A model generated the notes under the pieces. The model was not told where the DNA came from. It made no database searches and worked only from the letters and a program-made list of their open reading frames with translations. The position numbers and the translations under genes were made by a program. This document shows, in pieces, positions 54,356 through 64,000 of a stretch of DNA of 64,000 nt (position 1 is its first letter; the number at the start of each line of letters is the position of its first letter). The stretch comes from Kluyvera cryocrescens NBRC 102467 (GTDB lineage Bacteria; Pseudomonadota; Gammaproteobacteria; Enterobacterales; Enterobacteriaceae), in NCBI RefSeq assembly GCF_001571285.1, contig NZ_BCTM01000016.1:1-64000 (forward strand), given 5' to 3'.

Positions 54356-55729
54356 ATGGCAGCCAGACAGCACGCATTTGTTCTCGCAGGCACCGGCAGC
54401 GGCTGTGGTAAAACCACGGTGACGCTTGGTCTGCTTAAACTGCTTCAGCAGCGCGGGTTGCGGGTTCAGCCGTACAAGGTTGGCCCTGACTATCTCGATA
54501 CCGGCTGGCATACCGCCCTATGCGGCGTCCCCTCACGTAACCTCGACGGCTTTATGCTGCCTCCCGCCATTCTCAATGCGCAGTTCTGCGAACATATGCA
54601 GCAGGCTGATATCGCCGTTATTGAAGGGGTGATGGGCCTGTACGACGGCTACGGTATCGACCCAAACTATTGCAGCAGCGCGGCGATGGCAAAACAGTTG
54701 GGTTGCCCGGTGATTTTGTTGGTGGATGGTAAAGCCGTTTCTACCTCGATTGCCGCCACGGTGATGGGATTTCAGCATTTTGATCCGAGCCTCAATATTG
54801 CCGGGGTTATCGTCAACCGCGTCAACAGCGACAGTCATTTCCAACTGCTGAAAAGCGCCATTGAGCGCTACTGTAACCTGCCGGTGCTGGGTTATGTTCC
54901 GCGCGTCGAAGGGGTATCGTTACCTGAGCGCCACCTTGGGCTGGTCACCGCCCGCGAATCGACGCTGGATAGCCAGCCGTGGCTGGATTTTGCCGCCGGT
55001 CTTGAACGTACGCTCGATATCGACAGGCTGTTGGCACTGAGCGAACTGGCACAACTCCCGGCAGGAGAATGGCCCGCCGACCCGCTTTACGGCGATGGGC
55101 TTACGCTGGCGCTGGCTGATGATGAAGCCTTCAATTTCTACTACCCGGACAATTTAGCGCTGCTGGAACGGGCCGGAGTCACGATTGTTCGTTTTAGCCC
55201 ATTGCACGACCGCGTGCTGCCGGATTGTCAGATGCTGTGGCTGGGCGGCGGCTACCCGGAGCTGCACGCCCGCGCGCTGGCGGCTAATACGCCGATGCTG
55301 GAACACCTGCGCGCTGCGCACCAGCGTGGTGTGGCAATTTACGCGGAATGCGGTGGGTTGATGTACCTCGGCAGCACGCTTGAGGACGCTCAGGGCGAAA
55401 TCCACGCAATGGCCGATATTCTTCCCGGCGCGAGCAAAATGGGCAAGCGGCTGACCCGTTTTGGCTACTGCGAAGCGCAGGCTGAACGCCAGACCCTGCT
55501 GGCCGCGCCCGGTGAAGTCTTGCGCGGGCATGAATTCCACTACTCCGATTTTACCGCACAGCTTTCACCTGTGATGGCCTGCCGCAAAACCCGCGATGGT
55601 GCGGTTCTCCAGCAGTGGCAAGGCGGTTGGCAGAAAGGCAATACCTTCGCCAGCTACTTGCATCTGCATTTTTCCCAGCGCCCGGCCATGCTCAACCACT
55701 GGTTTGCTGCCGCAAGGAGCGCGCAATGA
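54356..55729 (+). CDS. cbiA: Cobyrinate a,c-diamide synthase
   Basis: ATP- and glutamine-dependent amidation of the a and c carboxylates of cobyrinic acid. It has 457 residues: N-terminal P-loop-like domain (GTGSGCGKT, 12-20) and C-terminal class-I-type glutaminase with its nucleophile Cys in AECGGLMYLG. It is the first gene of the cbi operon, following the riboswitch and RBS AGGGTCAGGG. It overlaps cbiB by ATGA. Confidence 0.96.
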   Translation: MAARQHAFVLAGTGSGCGKTTVTLGLLKLLQQRGLRVQPYKVGPDYLDTGWHTALCGVPSRNLDGFMLPPAILNAQFCEHMQQADIAVIEGVMGLYDGYGIDPNYCSSAAMAKQLGCPVILLVDGKAVSTSIAATVMGFQHFDPSLNIAGVIVNRVNSDSHFQLLKSAIERYCNLPVLGYVPRVEGVSLPERHLGLVTARESTLDSQPWLDFAAGLERTLDIDRLLALSELAQLPAGEWPADPLYGDGLTLALADDEAFNFYYPDNLALLERAGVTIVRFSPLHDRVLPDCQMLWLGGGYPELHARALAANTPMLEHLRAAHQRGVAIYAECGGLMYLGSTLEDAQGEIHAMADILPGASKMGKRLTRFGYCEAQAERQTLLAAPGEVLRGHEFHYSDFTAQLSPVMACRKTRDGAVLQQWQGGWQKGNTFASYLHLHFSQRPAMLNHWFAAARSAQ

Positions 55730-56685
55730 CGCTGCTCGCCTGGTGTTTGGCATGGCTGATTGATTTTGTCATCGGCGACCCGCCGCGCTGGCCACATCCG
55801 GTGCGCTGGATAGGTCATTTGATTAACGTTGTACAGCGCGCAGTACGACGACTGTGTCACAGCGATCGCGCGCTGCGTATCGGCGGTGGCGTGATGTGGT
55901 TGTTGGTGGTGGGGCTGACCTATGGCGTGGCTTGGGGCGTCCTGAGACTCGCGGCATGGGTGCATCCGTGGCTGGGGTGGGGCGTTGAGGTGTGGATGAT
56001 TTTCACGGTGCTCGCCGGCCGATGCCTTGCGCGCTCTGCCGAAGATGTCGCGCGTCCGCTGCGGGACAATAATCTGACCGAAAGCCGCATCAAGCTGTCG
56101 TGGATTGTGGGCCGTGATACCTCAGCGCTGCAGCCGGAGCAGATCAACCGCGCAGTGGTGGAAACGGTGGCGGAAAACACCGTCGACGGCATTATCGCGC
56201 CGCTGTTCTTCCTGCTGCTCGGCGGCGCACCGCTGGCGATGGCCTACAAAGCGGTGAATACCCTCGATTCCATGGTCGGCTACAAGCACGAAAAGTACCG
56301 CGCCATCGGCATGGTCAGCGCCCGTCTGGACGATGCCGCCAACTTTATTCCCGCCCGCCTGAGCTGGCTGCTGATAAGCGTCGCCGCCTGGCTTTGTCGC
56401 CTCGATGCCGCGCGTGCGCTGCGGATCGGCTGGCGTGACCGCTATAACCACAGCAGCCCTAACTGCGCCTGGTCAGAGGCGGCGGTAGCCGGTGCGTTGG
56501 GCATCCGCCTGGGCGGCCCAAACGACTATTTTGGCCAACGCGTGGAGAAGCCGTGGATTGGCGATGCCCGACGCGATATCGCCATTGATGATATTTCCCG
56601 AACGATTCGACTGATGTGGGTGGCGTCAACGCTGGCCCTGCTGCTGTTTATGGCGGTCAGGTTCTGGCTGATTGGCGCGGCCTAA
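55726..56685 (+). CDS. cbiB: Adenosylcobinamide-phosphate synthase
   Basis: Inner-membrane enzyme joining aminopropanol phosphate, made by PduX and CobD, to adenosylcobyric acid. It has 319 residues, the Salmonella length, with several membrane helices and the conserved NTLDSMVGYKHEKY motif. The start at 55726 overlaps the cbiA stop; an earlier in-frame start in cbiA is rejected. Its place in the operon links the corrin and linker branches. Confidence 0.95.
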   Translation: MTLLAWCLAWLIDFVIGDPPRWPHPVRWIGHLINVVQRAVRRLCHSDRALRIGGGVMWLLVVGLTYGVAWGVLRLAAWVHPWLGWGVEVWMIFTVLAGRCLARSAEDVARPLRDNNLTESRIKLSWIVGRDTSALQPEQINRAVVETVAENTVDGIIAPLFFLLLGGAPLAMAYKAVNTLDSMVGYKHEKYRAIGMVSARLDDAANFIPARLSWLLISVAAWLCRLDAARALRIGWRDRYNHSSPNCAWSEAAVAGALGIRLGGPNDYFGQRVEKPWIGDARRDIAIDDISRTIRLMWVASTLALLLFMAVRFWLIGAA

Positions 56686-56696
56686 GGAGAGCAGTA

Positions 56697-57332
56697 ATGA
56701 ACTATATCCAGCAACCGCAGGCGATTGAGCGCAAAAGCTTTGAAATTATCAGCGAGATTATTGCGGAAACTCGGCCGGAGTACCGCTTCGACAGCCCCCT
56801 GCACGAGGCCATTATCAAACGGGTGATCCACACCACCGCCGACTTTGAATGGCTGGATATTTTGTGGTTCGCTCCGAATGCCTTAACCCGTCTGAGCGAA
56901 TCGCTAAGCCGCCCGTGCACGCTGTATACCGATACCACCATGGCGCTCTCGGGGATCAACAAAAATTTGCTGGCGACCTTTGGCGGAGAATGTCGCTGCT
57001 ATATCAGCGATCCGCGCGTGGTGCGCGAGGCCAAAGCCCAGGGGATCACCCGTTCGATGGCGGCGGTGGATATTGCCGCCAAAGAAGACGGCGACAAGGT
57101 GTTTGTCTTCGGTAATGCACCGACGGCGCTGTTCCGCCTGCTGGAGCACAAAGAGCTGGAGGTCGGCGGTGTGATTGGCGTACCGGTCGGTTTTGTTGGT
57201 GCGGCAGAGTCGAAAGAGGCGCTGAGCCAAAGCGGCCTGCCGGGCATTGCCGCTCTGGGGCGTAAAGGCGGCAGCAACGTCGCGGCGGCCATCGTCAACG
57301 CTATTCTCTATCACCTGCAGGCCGGCCAATGA
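56697..57332 (+). CDS. cbiC: Precorrin-8X / cobalt-precorrin-8 methylmutase
   Basis: Moves the C-11 methyl group to C-12 to give cobyrinic acid. It has 211 residues with the family's catalytic His in [12 protein letters not shown] and the [19 protein letters not shown] segment. The start at 56697 has AAGGAG just upstream. An upstream in-frame extension into cbiB is rejected. It overlaps cbiD by 4 bp. Confidence 0.95.
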   Translation: MNYIQQPQAIERKSFEIISEIIAETRPEYRFDSPLHEAIIKRVIHTTADFEWLDILWFAPNALTRLSESLSRPCTLYTDTTMALSGINKNLLATFGGECRCYISDPRVVREAKAQGITRSMAAVDIAAKEDGDKVFVFGNAPTALFRLLEHKELEVGGVIGVPVGFVGAAESKEALSQSGLPGIAALGRKGGSNVAAAIVNAILYHLQAGQ

Positions 57333-58468
57333 GCGAACCCTCCTTCGATGCCCCGGTGTGGCATAACGGCAAAGCGCTGCGTAAAGGCTATACCACCGGC
57401 TCCTGCGCCACCGCTGCGGCCAAAGTTGCCGCACTGATGGTGATGCGACAGCACCTGATTCATCAGGTATCAATCGTCACCCCTTCCGGCGTGACGCTGA
57501 ACCTGAACGTCGAATCGCCGCACGTTGAGGGCCAGCAGGGGATCGCCGCAATTCGTAAAGACGGCGGTGACGATATTGACGCGACCCACGGGATGCTGAT
57601 TTTCGCCCGCGTCACCTTAACCGACAGCGGTGAGATTACGCTGCGCGGCGGCGAGGGGGTGGGCACCGTCACCCGCAAAGGCATCGGCTTGCCGATTGGC
57701 AGCGCGGCGATAAACCGCACTCCGCGCCATACCATCGAAACCGCGGTTCGCGAGGCCATTGGCCCGGCGCGCGGCGCGGAGGTGGAAATCTTTGCCCCGG
57801 AAGGCGAAGAGCGGGCGCAGAAAACCTATAACTCGCGGCTCGGTATTGTTGGCGGCATTTCGATAATCGGCACCACCGGTATCGTCACACCGATGTCGGA
57901 AGAGAGCTGGAAACGCTCGCTGGCGTTGGAGCTGGAGATGAAACGCGCGGCGGGGCTGGAGCGCGTAGTGCTGGTTCCTGGTAACCACGGTGAACGCTTT
58001 GTGCGCGAACAGATGGGCATCGACTCCCAGGTGGTGGTCACCATGAGTAATTTCGTGGGCTACATGATTGAAGAGGCCGTGCGCCTTGGTTTCCGCCAGA
58101 TTGTGCTGATTGGGCATCCAGGCAAGCTGATTAAAATCGCCGCCGGGATCTTTCATACCCATAGCCATATCGCCGATGCGCGTATGGAAACGCTGGTCGC
58201 CCATTTGGCGCTGCTTGGCGCACCGCTGGAATTGTTAAGGCTAGTCAGCGACTGCGACACCACCGAAGCGGCGATGGAACACATCGACGCGTTTGGCTTC
58301 CAGCGTATTTACAACCACCTCGCCGAACGTATCTGCCAGCGCGTGATGCAGCGCCTGCGCTTCACCAAAACGCCGCCGATCTGCGACGCCATCATGTTCT
58401 CGTTTGAGAACCAGATCCTCGGCAGTAACCGCCCGGTGAGTGAGATTGTGGAGGCGATGCAATGCTGA
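57329..58468 (+). CDS. cbiD: Cobalt-precorrin-5B C1-methyltransferase
   Basis: SAM-dependent C-1 methylation in the anaerobic pathway. It has 379 residues. Typical CbiD segments are [18 protein letters not shown] at the N-terminus and [18 protein letters not shown]. CbiD has no counterpart in the aerobic route, marking this as the anaerobic (early cobalt insertion) pathway. It overlaps cbiC by 4 bp and cbiE by 7. Confidence 0.95.
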   Translation: MSEPSFDAPVWHNGKALRKGYTTGSCATAAAKVAALMVMRQHLIHQVSIVTPSGVTLNLNVESPHVEGQQGIAAIRKDGGDDIDATHGMLIFARVTLTDSGEITLRGGEGVGTVTRKGIGLPIGSAAINRTPRHTIETAVREAIGPARGAEVEIFAPEGEERAQKTYNSRLGIVGGISIIGTTGIVTPMSEESWKRSLALELEMKRAAGLERVVLVPGNHGERFVREQMGIDSQVVVTMSNFVGYMIEEAVRLGFRQIVLIGHPGKLIKIAAGIFHTHSHIADARMETLVAHLALLGAPLELLRLVSDCDTTEAAMEHIDAFGFQRIYNHLAERICQRVMQRLRFTKTPPICDAIMFSFENQILGSNRPVSEIVEAMQC

Positions 58469-59067
58469 CCGTGGTGGGGATGGGCCCGGCGGGCGTACAG
58501 CTGATGACGCCGCTGGCCAAAGAAGCGGTACAACGCGCCGATGCGCTGGTGGGTGGCGCGCGACATCTGGCGCAGTTTGCGGAGTTTACCGGCGAACGCT
58601 GTGCGCTGGGCGCCAACATTGCCGAAGTGCTGGCGTGGATTGGCGAGCGTCAGGGGCAAAACGTGGTGGTGCTGGCGTCCGGCGACCCGCTATTTTACGG
58701 CATCGGCACGCGGCTTATCGCCCATTTTGGCCGTGACAACGTGCAGGTGATCCCCGGCGTCAGCGCCGTGCAATATCTGTGCGCGCGTGCAGGGATCGAC
58801 ATGAACGACATGTGGCTGACCAGCAGCCACGGGCGTGAAGTTGATTTTGACGTCCTCGCCGCGCATCGCAAAGTGGCGATGGTCACTGACAAACGCTGCG
58901 GGCCGAAAGCCATCGCTGCCGCACTGATCGCGCGCGGTAAGGGGCATCGCTGGATGGTGATTGGCGAGAATCTGGCGCAGGACGACGAACGCATCCACTG
59001 GCTGCCGGTCAGCGCGGTGGAGCAGGACTATGAGATGAACACGGTGGTGATCCTCGATGAAAGATGA
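58462..59067 (+). CDS. cbiE: Cobalt-precorrin-7 C5-methyltransferase
   Basis: Tetrapyrrole-methylase family protein of 201 residues methylating C-5. The SAM-binding loop is VVGMGPAG near the N-terminus, with [14 protein letters not shown] downstream. It works with CbiT; in aerobic organisms the two are fused as CobL. It overlaps cbiT by 11 bp. Confidence 0.95.
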   Translation: MLTVVGMGPAGVQLMTPLAKEAVQRADALVGGARHLAQFAEFTGERCALGANIAEVLAWIGERQGQNVVVLASGDPLFYGIGTRLIAHFGRDNVQVIPGVSAVQYLCARAGIDMNDMWLTSSHGREVDFDVLAAHRKVAMVTDKRCGPKAIAAALIARGKGHRWMVIGENLAQDDERIHWLPVSAVEQDYEMNTVVILDER

Positions 59068-59626
59068 TCTGTTTTTGCGCGGCGAAAAGGTGCCGATGAC
59101 CAAAGAGGCCGTGCGGGCGCTGGCGCTGTCGAAGCTGGAACTGCACCAGGCGCGCCACCTGATTGATATCGGTGCCGGAACCGGCAGCGTCTCGATTGAG
59201 GCGGCGCTGCAAAACCCGACGCTTAGGGTGACCGCCATTGAGCGTAATCCGGCGGCGCTGCGGCTGTTGGCAGAAAACTGCCGGCATTTTGCCTGCGATA
59301 ACGTGCGTATCGTCGAAGGCGTGGCCCCGCTGGCCGTTGAAGAGGCCGCTGACGCGGTATTTATGGGCGGCAGCGGCGGCCATCTGTGTGAACTGATTGA
59401 CTGGTCTTTGCGCCAGTTGCGTCCCGGTGGGCGGCTGGTGATGACCTTTATCCTGCAGGAAAACCTTTATTGTGCCCTCGACCATTTGCGTCAGTCGGGC
59501 ATGACCTCCGTGGACTGCCAGCAGCTCAACGTCTCGGCGCTGACTGCGCTTGGCAGCGGCCACTATTTCAAACCGCATAACCCCGTTTTTGTTATTGCCT
59601 GTCAGAAGGAAGAAAACCATGGCTGA
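59057..59626 (+). CDS. cbiT: Cobalt-precorrin-6B C15-methyltransferase (decarboxylating)
   Basis: Class-I Rossmann methyltransferase of 189 residues that methylates C-15 and decarboxylates the acetate at C-12. The SAM motif [17 protein letters not shown] is at about 35-51. It starts inside the end of cbiE and its last 8 bases overlap cbiF. Confidence 0.95.
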   Translation: MKDDLFLRGEKVPMTKEAVRALALSKLELHQARHLIDIGAGTGSVSIEAALQNPTLRVTAIERNPAALRLLAENCRHFACDNVRIVEGVAPLAVEEAADAVFMGGSGGHLCELIDWSLRQLRPGGRLVMTFILQENLYCALDHLRQSGMTSVDCQQLNVSALTALGSGHYFKPHNPVFVIACQKEENHG

Positions 59627-60392
59627 AGCCTTTGACTCTCGCTGCGTCTGGTTTGTTGGCGCCGGGCCCGGTGACCGTGACCTGATTACCCTCAAGGGCT
59701 ATCGCCTGTTGCAACAGGCGCAGGTGGTGATTTACGCCGGGTCGTTAATCAATACCGAACTGCTGGAATATTGCCCGGCGGAGGCGGAATGCCACGATAG
59801 CGCCGAGCTGCATCTGGAGCAGATCCTCACGCTGATGGAAGAGGGGGTGAAGGCGGGGAAAACGGTGGTGCGCCTGCAAACGGGTGATGTTTCGCTGTAC
59901 GGTTCGGTACGCGAGCAGGGGGAAGAGCTGACCCGTCGCGGTATTCCCTATCAGGTGGTTCCGGGCGTCAGCGCATTTCTGGGCGCGGCGGCGGAACTGG
60001 GCGTGGAGTACACCGTTCCGGAAGTGTCGCAAAGTCTCATTATTACCCGTCTGGAAGGACGTACGCCGGTGCCGGAGCGCGAACAGCTGGAGTCTTTTGC
60101 CCAGCACCAAACCTCAATGGCGATTTACCTGTCGGTACAGCGTATCCATAAAGTCGCGGAGCGACTGATTGACGGCGGCTATCCCGCCACGACGCCGGTG
60201 GCGGTGGTGTATAAGGCCACCTGGCCGGAAAGCCAGACGGTTCGCGGCACGCTGGCGGACATCGCCGACAAAGTGCGCGACGCCGGTATTCGCAAAACGG
60301 CGCTGATTCTGGTCGGCAATTTCCTGGGCGATGAATACCACTACTCGCGACTGTACGCGGCGGACTTCAGTCATGAATACCGTAAAGCCTGA
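59619..60392 (+). CDS. cbiF: Cobalt-precorrin-4 C11-methyltransferase
   Basis: Tetrapyrrole methylase of 257 residues, the Salmonella length, methylating C-11. Signature segments are [18 protein letters not shown] and [15 protein letters not shown]. The start at 59619 has AGAAGGAAG upstream; an earlier in-frame ATG at 59550 lies deep in cbiT and is rejected. It overlaps cbiG by 20 bp. Confidence 0.95.
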   Translation: MAEAFDSRCVWFVGAGPGDRDLITLKGYRLLQQAQVVIYAGSLINTELLEYCPAEAECHDSAELHLEQILTLMEEGVKAGKTVVRLQTGDVSLYGSVREQGEELTRRGIPYQVVPGVSAFLGAAAELGVEYTVPEVSQSLIITRLEGRTPVPEREQLESFAQHQTSMAIYLSVQRIHKVAERLIDGGYPATTPVAVVYKATWPESQTVRGTLADIADKVRDAGIRKTALILVGNFLGDEYHYSRLYAADFSHEYRKA

Positions 60393-61428
60393 CGACATTG
60401 CGCTGTTTTGCCTGACGCCCGGTGGCGTGGTGCTGGCCAAACGATTAAGCGCCGCGCTGCCAATGACCTGCATGACCCGCGATGCGCTGGTCGAGGAGGG
60501 TTTTGTGCCGTTTGACGGTAGCTTTGCCCACAGCGTGCAACAGGCGTTTACGCGTCACTCAGCGCTTATTTTCATCGGTGCGACCGGGATTGCCGTTCGG
60601 GTATTGGCACCGCTTCTGGTGGATAAATTCCACGACCCGGCGGTGGTGGTGATCGACGAGCGCGGCCAGCACGTTATTAGCCTGCTCTCCGGCCATATAG
60701 GTGGCGCTAACGCGCTGGCAGCCCATTTGGCGGGCCTTCTCGGCGTTGATCCGGTGATCACGACCGCCACCGACGTTAACGAGGTGGCGGCGCTGGATAC
60801 CCTTGCCTGTCAGCTTAACGCGCGAATGCGCGATTTCCGCACGGCGGTGAAAACCGTCAACCAGATGCTGGTCAGCCAGAAGCGGGTCGGGTTGTGGTGG
60901 GACGAGTCGTTGACCGTTGAGGTGAGCCGCTGCGACCGTCGCGGGTTTATTACCGTCACCGACCTGCAGCAACTGCCCGAACTGGATGCGCTGGTCTGTA
61001 TCAGCTTGCGCGACACGCTGCCCGAACTGCCGCTTCCTCACTGGAAGCTGGTACCGCGGCGCATTGTCGCCGGTATCGGCTGTCGACGCGGCACCTGCTG
61101 CGGGGTGATCACTGATTTGCTGCTGCGCCAGATGGCGTCTCAGCGGCTGGATCCGTTAGCCCTGAAAGCCATCGGCAGCATCGTGGTAAAGCAGGATGAG
61201 CTGGGGCTTATCCAACTGGCGAGCGACTTCGACGTGCCGTTTGAAATTTTTAGCGTGGCTGAGCTTGGCGAGCACGAACACCGCTTTCCCTCCTCACTGT
61301 TTGTGAAGCAGACGGTGGGCGTGGGTAGCGTATCTGGCCCGGCGGCGTGGCTGCTGAGCAACGGGCATCTTATTGGTGAAAACCTGCGAGAACAGGGCGT
61401 CACTATCACTTTGGGAGTTACACACTGA
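60373..61428 (+). CDS. cbiG: Cobalt-precorrin-5A hydrolase
   Basis: Opens the delta-lactone ring of cobalt-precorrin-5A, releasing acetaldehyde. It has 351 residues: an N-terminal domain with [16 protein letters not shown], a central linker and a C-terminal domain with [14 protein letters not shown]. The start at 60373 (MNTVKPDD) is chosen by family length. Its stop overlaps the cbiH start. Confidence 0.95.
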   Translation: MNTVKPDDIALFCLTPGGVVLAKRLSAALPMTCMTRDALVEEGFVPFDGSFAHSVQQAFTRHSALIFIGATGIAVRVLAPLLVDKFHDPAVVVIDERGQHVISLLSGHIGGANALAAHLAGLLGVDPVITTATDVNEVAALDTLACQLNARMRDFRTAVKTVNQMLVSQKRVGLWWDESLTVEVSRCDRRGFITVTDLQQLPELDALVCISLRDTLPELPLPHWKLVPRRIVAGIGCRRGTCCGVITDLLLRQMASQRLDPLALKAIGSIVVKQDELGLIQLASDFDVPFEIFSVAELGEHEHRFPSSLFVKQTVGVGSVSGPAAWLLSNGHLIGENLREQGVTITLGVTH

Positions 61429-62153
61429 TGTTAAGCGTAATTGGAATCGGCCCTGGCTCGCAGGCAATGATGACCATGGAGGCCGTTGAGGCCCTCCAGG
61501 CGGCGGAAATCGTCGTCGGCTACAAAACGTATACCCATCTGGTGAAGGCCTTTACCGGCGATAAGCAGGTCATCAAAACCGGGATGTGCAAAGAGATCGA
61601 GCGCTGCCAGGCGGCAATTGAGCTGGCGCAGGCGGGGCACAACGTCGCGCTTATCAGCAGCGGCGACGCCGGCATTTACGGCATGGCGGGGCTGGTGCTG
61701 GAGCTGGTGAGCAAGCAAAAACTGGACGTCGAAGTGCGCCTGATCCCCGGCATGACCGCGAGTATTGCCGCAGCGTCACTTCTGGGCGCGCCGCTGATGC
61801 ACGACTTTTGTCATATCAGCCTCAGCGATCTGCTGACGCCGTGGCCGGTGATTGAAAAACGCATTATCGCCGCCGGAGAAGCGGATTTCGTTATTTGTTT
61901 CTACAACCCGCGCAGCCGCGGCCGCGAAGGGCATCTGGCGCGCGCCTTTGAACTACTCGCCGCCAGCAAAAGTGCAGATACGCCGGTGGGTGTCGTGAAA
62001 TCCGCCGGTAGGAAGAAACAGGAAAAATGGTTGACCACGCTGGGCGAGATGGATTTTGCGCCGGTGGATATGACAAGCCTGGTGATTGTCGGCAACAAAA
62101 CCACCTACGTGCAGGATGGCTTGATGATCACCCCACGAGGCTACGTGCTGTGA
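61428..62153 (+). CDS. cbiH: Cobalt-factor III C17-methyltransferase
   Basis: Tetrapyrrole methylase of 241 residues methylating C-17 with ring contraction. SAM motifs SVIGIGPGSQAMMT and ALISSGDAGIYGMAG are present. Its ATG overlaps the cbiG stop (TGATG) and it overlaps cbiJ by 4 bp (GTGA). Confidence 0.95.
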   Translation: MLSVIGIGPGSQAMMTMEAVEALQAAEIVVGYKTYTHLVKAFTGDKQVIKTGMCKEIERCQAAIELAQAGHNVALISSGDAGIYGMAGLVLELVSKQKLDVEVRLIPGMTASIAAASLLGAPLMHDFCHISLSDLLTPWPVIEKRIIAAGEADFVICFYNPRSRGREGHLARAFELLAASKSADTPVGVVKSAGRKKQEKWLTTLGEMDFAPVDMTSLVIVGNKTTYVQDGLMITPRGYVL

Positions 62154-62950
62154 ATTACGGTGACGTTCTGGTGGTGGGGGGGACCAGCGATGCGCGGGCG
62201 ATCTGTCAGCAACTGGATGCCGCAGGCGTGCCGTACACCGTGTCGGTGGCAACGCCCACCGGTGCTGCGCTTGCCGGCGATATCGCAGGCCAGGTGCGCT
62301 GCGGGCGGTTGGAACTGGCGGAAATGGTCGCCTGGCTGCGCGAGCAGCATACCCGCTGGGTGATTGATGCTTCACACCCGTACGCCGAAGTGGTGAGCCG
62401 GAACGTGCAGGCGGCCTGCGAGCAGACCGGCGTGTTACTCAGCCGCTATCAGCGCCCGGACCAGATCGACTCCCTGACGCATCCGCTGCTGCACTACGTT
62501 GACAGCATCGCCGATGCCTGCGCGTTAATTCACGGGATGGGCGATCGCGTCCTGCTGACCACCGGCAGTAAAGACCTGGCGCTGTGGCGCGCAGGGCTGC
62601 CGGAAAAAACGCTGCTGGCCCGCGTGCTGCCGGTACCGGAAGTGGTGCAACAGTGCGCGGATTTAGGTTTTGGCGTCGCTGAAATCTTTGCGATTTGCGC
62701 GCCGTTTAGCGCCGAGTTTAACGCGGCGTTTTACCGCCACTGCCGCGCCGATGTGATGGTCACCAAGGCTTCCGGTGCGGAGGGCGGTTATCGGGAAAAG
62801 GTTCAGCCTTGCCTCGATGCTGGCATTCCCTGCGTGGTGATCACTCGTCCGGCACCGCTGGTGACCGGCGACGAACGACTGGATAGTTTGACTGCGTTTG
62901 CTGAGCGTTTGGCGCGCTGGCAGGCCATAGAATCAAGGAAACAACAATGA
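62150..62950 (+). CDS. cbiJ: Cobalt-precorrin-6A reductase
   Basis: NADH-dependent reduction of the corrin macrocycle. It has 266 residues (Salmonella 263). The N-terminal VLVVGGTSDARAICQQL segment is the nucleotide-binding loop, and VIDASHPYAEVVSRN is conserved. Translation starts at GTG 62150 overlapping the cbiH stop; a longer reading from 62027 lies in cbiH and is rejected. It overlaps cbiK by 4 bp. Confidence 0.94.
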   Translation: MNYGDVLVVGGTSDARAICQQLDAAGVPYTVSVATPTGAALAGDIAGQVRCGRLELAEMVAWLREQHTRWVIDASHPYAEVVSRNVQAACEQTGVLLSRYQRPDQIDSLTHPLLHYVDSIADACALIHGMGDRVLLTTGSKDLALWRAGLPEKTLLARVLPVPEVVQQCADLGFGVAEIFAICAPFSAEFNAAFYRHCRADVMVTKASGAEGGYREKVQPCLDAGIPCVVITRPAPLVTGDERLDSLTAFAERLARWQAIESRKQQ

Positions 62951-63726
62951 AAAAAGCACTGTTAGTGGTGAGCTTCGGCACCAGCTATCACGATACCTGT
63001 GAAAAAAATATCGTCGCCTGCGAACGTGAGCTGGCGACAAGCTGCCCCGACCGTGACCTGTTTCGCGCCTTCACGTCCGGCATGATTATTCGCAAGCTTA
63101 AACAGCGTGACGGCATTGAAACCGACACGCCACTGGAGGCACTGCAGAAGCTAGCTGAGCAGGGCTACGAAGACGTCGCGGTACAGTCGCTGCACATTAT
63201 CAACGGTGATGAGTACGAGAAGATTGCGCGCGAAGTGCAGAGCCTACGACCGCTGTTTCGTCGTCTGACGATCGGCACGCCGCTGCTGAGCGGCCATGAC
63301 GACTATGTGCGTTTGATGCAGGCGCTGGAGCAGCAGATGCCGGCGCTGAATGCCGACGAAAAGGTGGTGTTTATGGGGCATGGCGCGAGCCACCATGCGT
63401 TTGCCGCCTACGCCTGTCTTGACCATATGATGAGCGTCCAGCGCTTCCCGGCGCGGGTGGGAGCGGTCGAGAGTTATCCGGAGGTCGACGTGCTGATTGA
63501 AAGCCTGAATCAGGAAGGCGTGCGCAGTGTGCATCTGATGCCACTGATGCTGGTGGCGGGGGACCATGCGATTAACGATATGGCCTCCGATGACGAGGAC
63601 TCATGGAAAACGCTGTTTACCGCCGCCGGTATCCGCGCCACGCCGTGGCTTCAAGGGCTGGGTGAGAATCCGGCGGTGCGGGCAATGTTTGTTGATCATC
63701 TGCAACAATCGCTGGAGGTGGCATGA
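62947..63726 (+). CDS. cbiK: Anaerobic cobalt chelatase
   Basis: ATP-independent class-II chelatase inserting Co2+ into sirohydrochlorin (or factor II). It has 259 residues. Metal-binding His145 (MGHGASHH) and His207 (VAGDHAIND) match Salmonella CbiK numbering. No signal peptide is seen, so it is the cytoplasmic form. It overlaps cbiL by 4 bp. Confidence 0.95.
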   Translation: MKKALLVVSFGTSYHDTCEKNIVACERELATSCPDRDLFRAFTSGMIIRKLKQRDGIETDTPLEALQKLAEQGYEDVAVQSLHIINGDEYEKIAREVQSLRPLFRRLTIGTPLLSGHDDYVRLMQALEQQMPALNADEKVVFMGHGASHHAFAAYACLDHMMSVQRFPARVGAVESYPEVDVLIESLNQEGVRSVHLMPLMLVAGDHAINDMASDDEDSWKTLFTAAGIRATPWLQGLGENPAVRAMFVDHLQQSLEVA

Positions 63727-64000
63727 GCGGAAAACTGTATGCGCTGAGCACCGGTCCTGGTGCTGCGGATCTGATTACCGTGCGCGCGGCGCGCATTCTG
63801 GGTTCGCTCGATATTCTTTATGCTCCTGCAGGGCGTAAAGGTGGCGACAGTCTTGCGCTCTCTATCGTGCGTGAGTATTTAGGCGAGCACACCGAAGTCC
63901 GCTGCTGCCACTTCCCGATGAGCGCCGACAGCGCGGAAAAAGAGGCGGTGTGGGATGACGTTTCCCGCGCGCTGGTGCACGAAGTAGAAGCCGGCAAGCA
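63723..64000 (+). CDS. cbiL: Cobalt-factor II C20-methyltransferase (5' part)
   Basis: First 92 codons of a tetrapyrrole methylase that methylates C-20. The SAM loop LSTGPGAADLITVRAARIL is clear. The ATG overlaps the cbiK stop (ATGA). The gene runs off the window; transport genes (cbiMNQO) and cobU/S/T would be expected beyond but cannot be seen. Confidence 0.93.
   Translation, partial: MSGKLYALSTGPGAADLITVRAARILGSLDILYAPAGRKGGDSLALSIVREYLGEHTEVRCCHFPMSADSAEKEAVWDDVSRALVHEVEAGK

Noticed and set aside
54214..54411. 65-codon frame across the riboswitch 3' side
   Set aside because: It overlaps the B12 box and the cbiA start in another frame and has no homology that I recognise.
1..64000. CRISPR arrays, defence systems, prophage or insertion sequences
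   Set aside because: No regularly spaced repeats, transposase, phage or nuclease-toxin genes were found; RecBCD and MutH are the only DNA-processing enzymes and both are housekeeping.

Overview
The window is chromosomal DNA of an enterobacterium close to Klebsiella, most like the K. oxytoca/Raoultella group. The backbone follows the E. coli order kduI-kduD-araE-ygeA-lysR-lysA-galR-omrAB-aas-lplT-tas-ygdR-ygdQ-mutH-rppH-ptsP-lgt-thyA-ppdA-ppdB-ygdB-ppdC-recC-ptrA-recB-recD-argA-amiC. Three accessory blocks interrupt or extend it. Species assignment rests on gene content and recalled protein similarity, not on a database search. No rRNA, tRNA, CRISPR, insertion sequence or prophage gene was seen.

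Region 1 (1-13.4 kb) is an oligogalacturonide locus. It holds a KdgM-type porin, two oligogalacturonide lyases (ogl), the TogMNAB ABC importer, KdgF, KduI and KduD. KdgR-type operators (19-bp TGAAAC..GTTTCA palindromes) lie upstream of kdgM, in the ogl/kduI divergent region, upstream of togM and at kdgF. Pectin fragments would enter through KdgM and TogMNAB and be cleaved by Ogl. KdgF and KduI then convert the products and KduD reduces them to 2-keto-3-deoxygluconate. No pectate lyase is present, so this block scavenges oligomers rather than depolymerising pectin. araE sits in the middle with its own AraC-like sites.

Region 2 (13.4-23.4 kb) has ygeA, lysR and lysA, then an inserted beta-glucoside cluster, then galR. 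The cluster encodes a LacI-family regulator, a lone PTS EIIC, a GH1 6-phospho-beta-glucosidase, a UxuR/ExuR-like GntR regulator and a GNAT acetyltransferase. Three TGGTATACCA-type palindromes sit before the EIIC gene and resemble UxuR/ExuR operators. This is the least familiar system in the window. The tandem small RNA genes omrB and omrA follow galR.

Region 3 (23.4-52 kb) is housekeeping: phospholipid repair (aas, lplT), tas, ygdR, ygdQ with a structured leader, mutH, a DnaA-box-rich intergenic region matching DARS2, rppH-ptsP, lgt-thyA, the minor pseudopilin genes, recC-ptrA-recB-recD, argA with two ARG boxes, and Tat-exported AmiC.

Region 4 (52 kb to the end) is anaerobic cobalamin synthesis. 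cobD and convergent pduX supply the aminopropanol linker. A cobalamin riboswitch precedes a tightly overlapping cbiABCDETFGHJKL operon, and cbiL is cut by the window edge.
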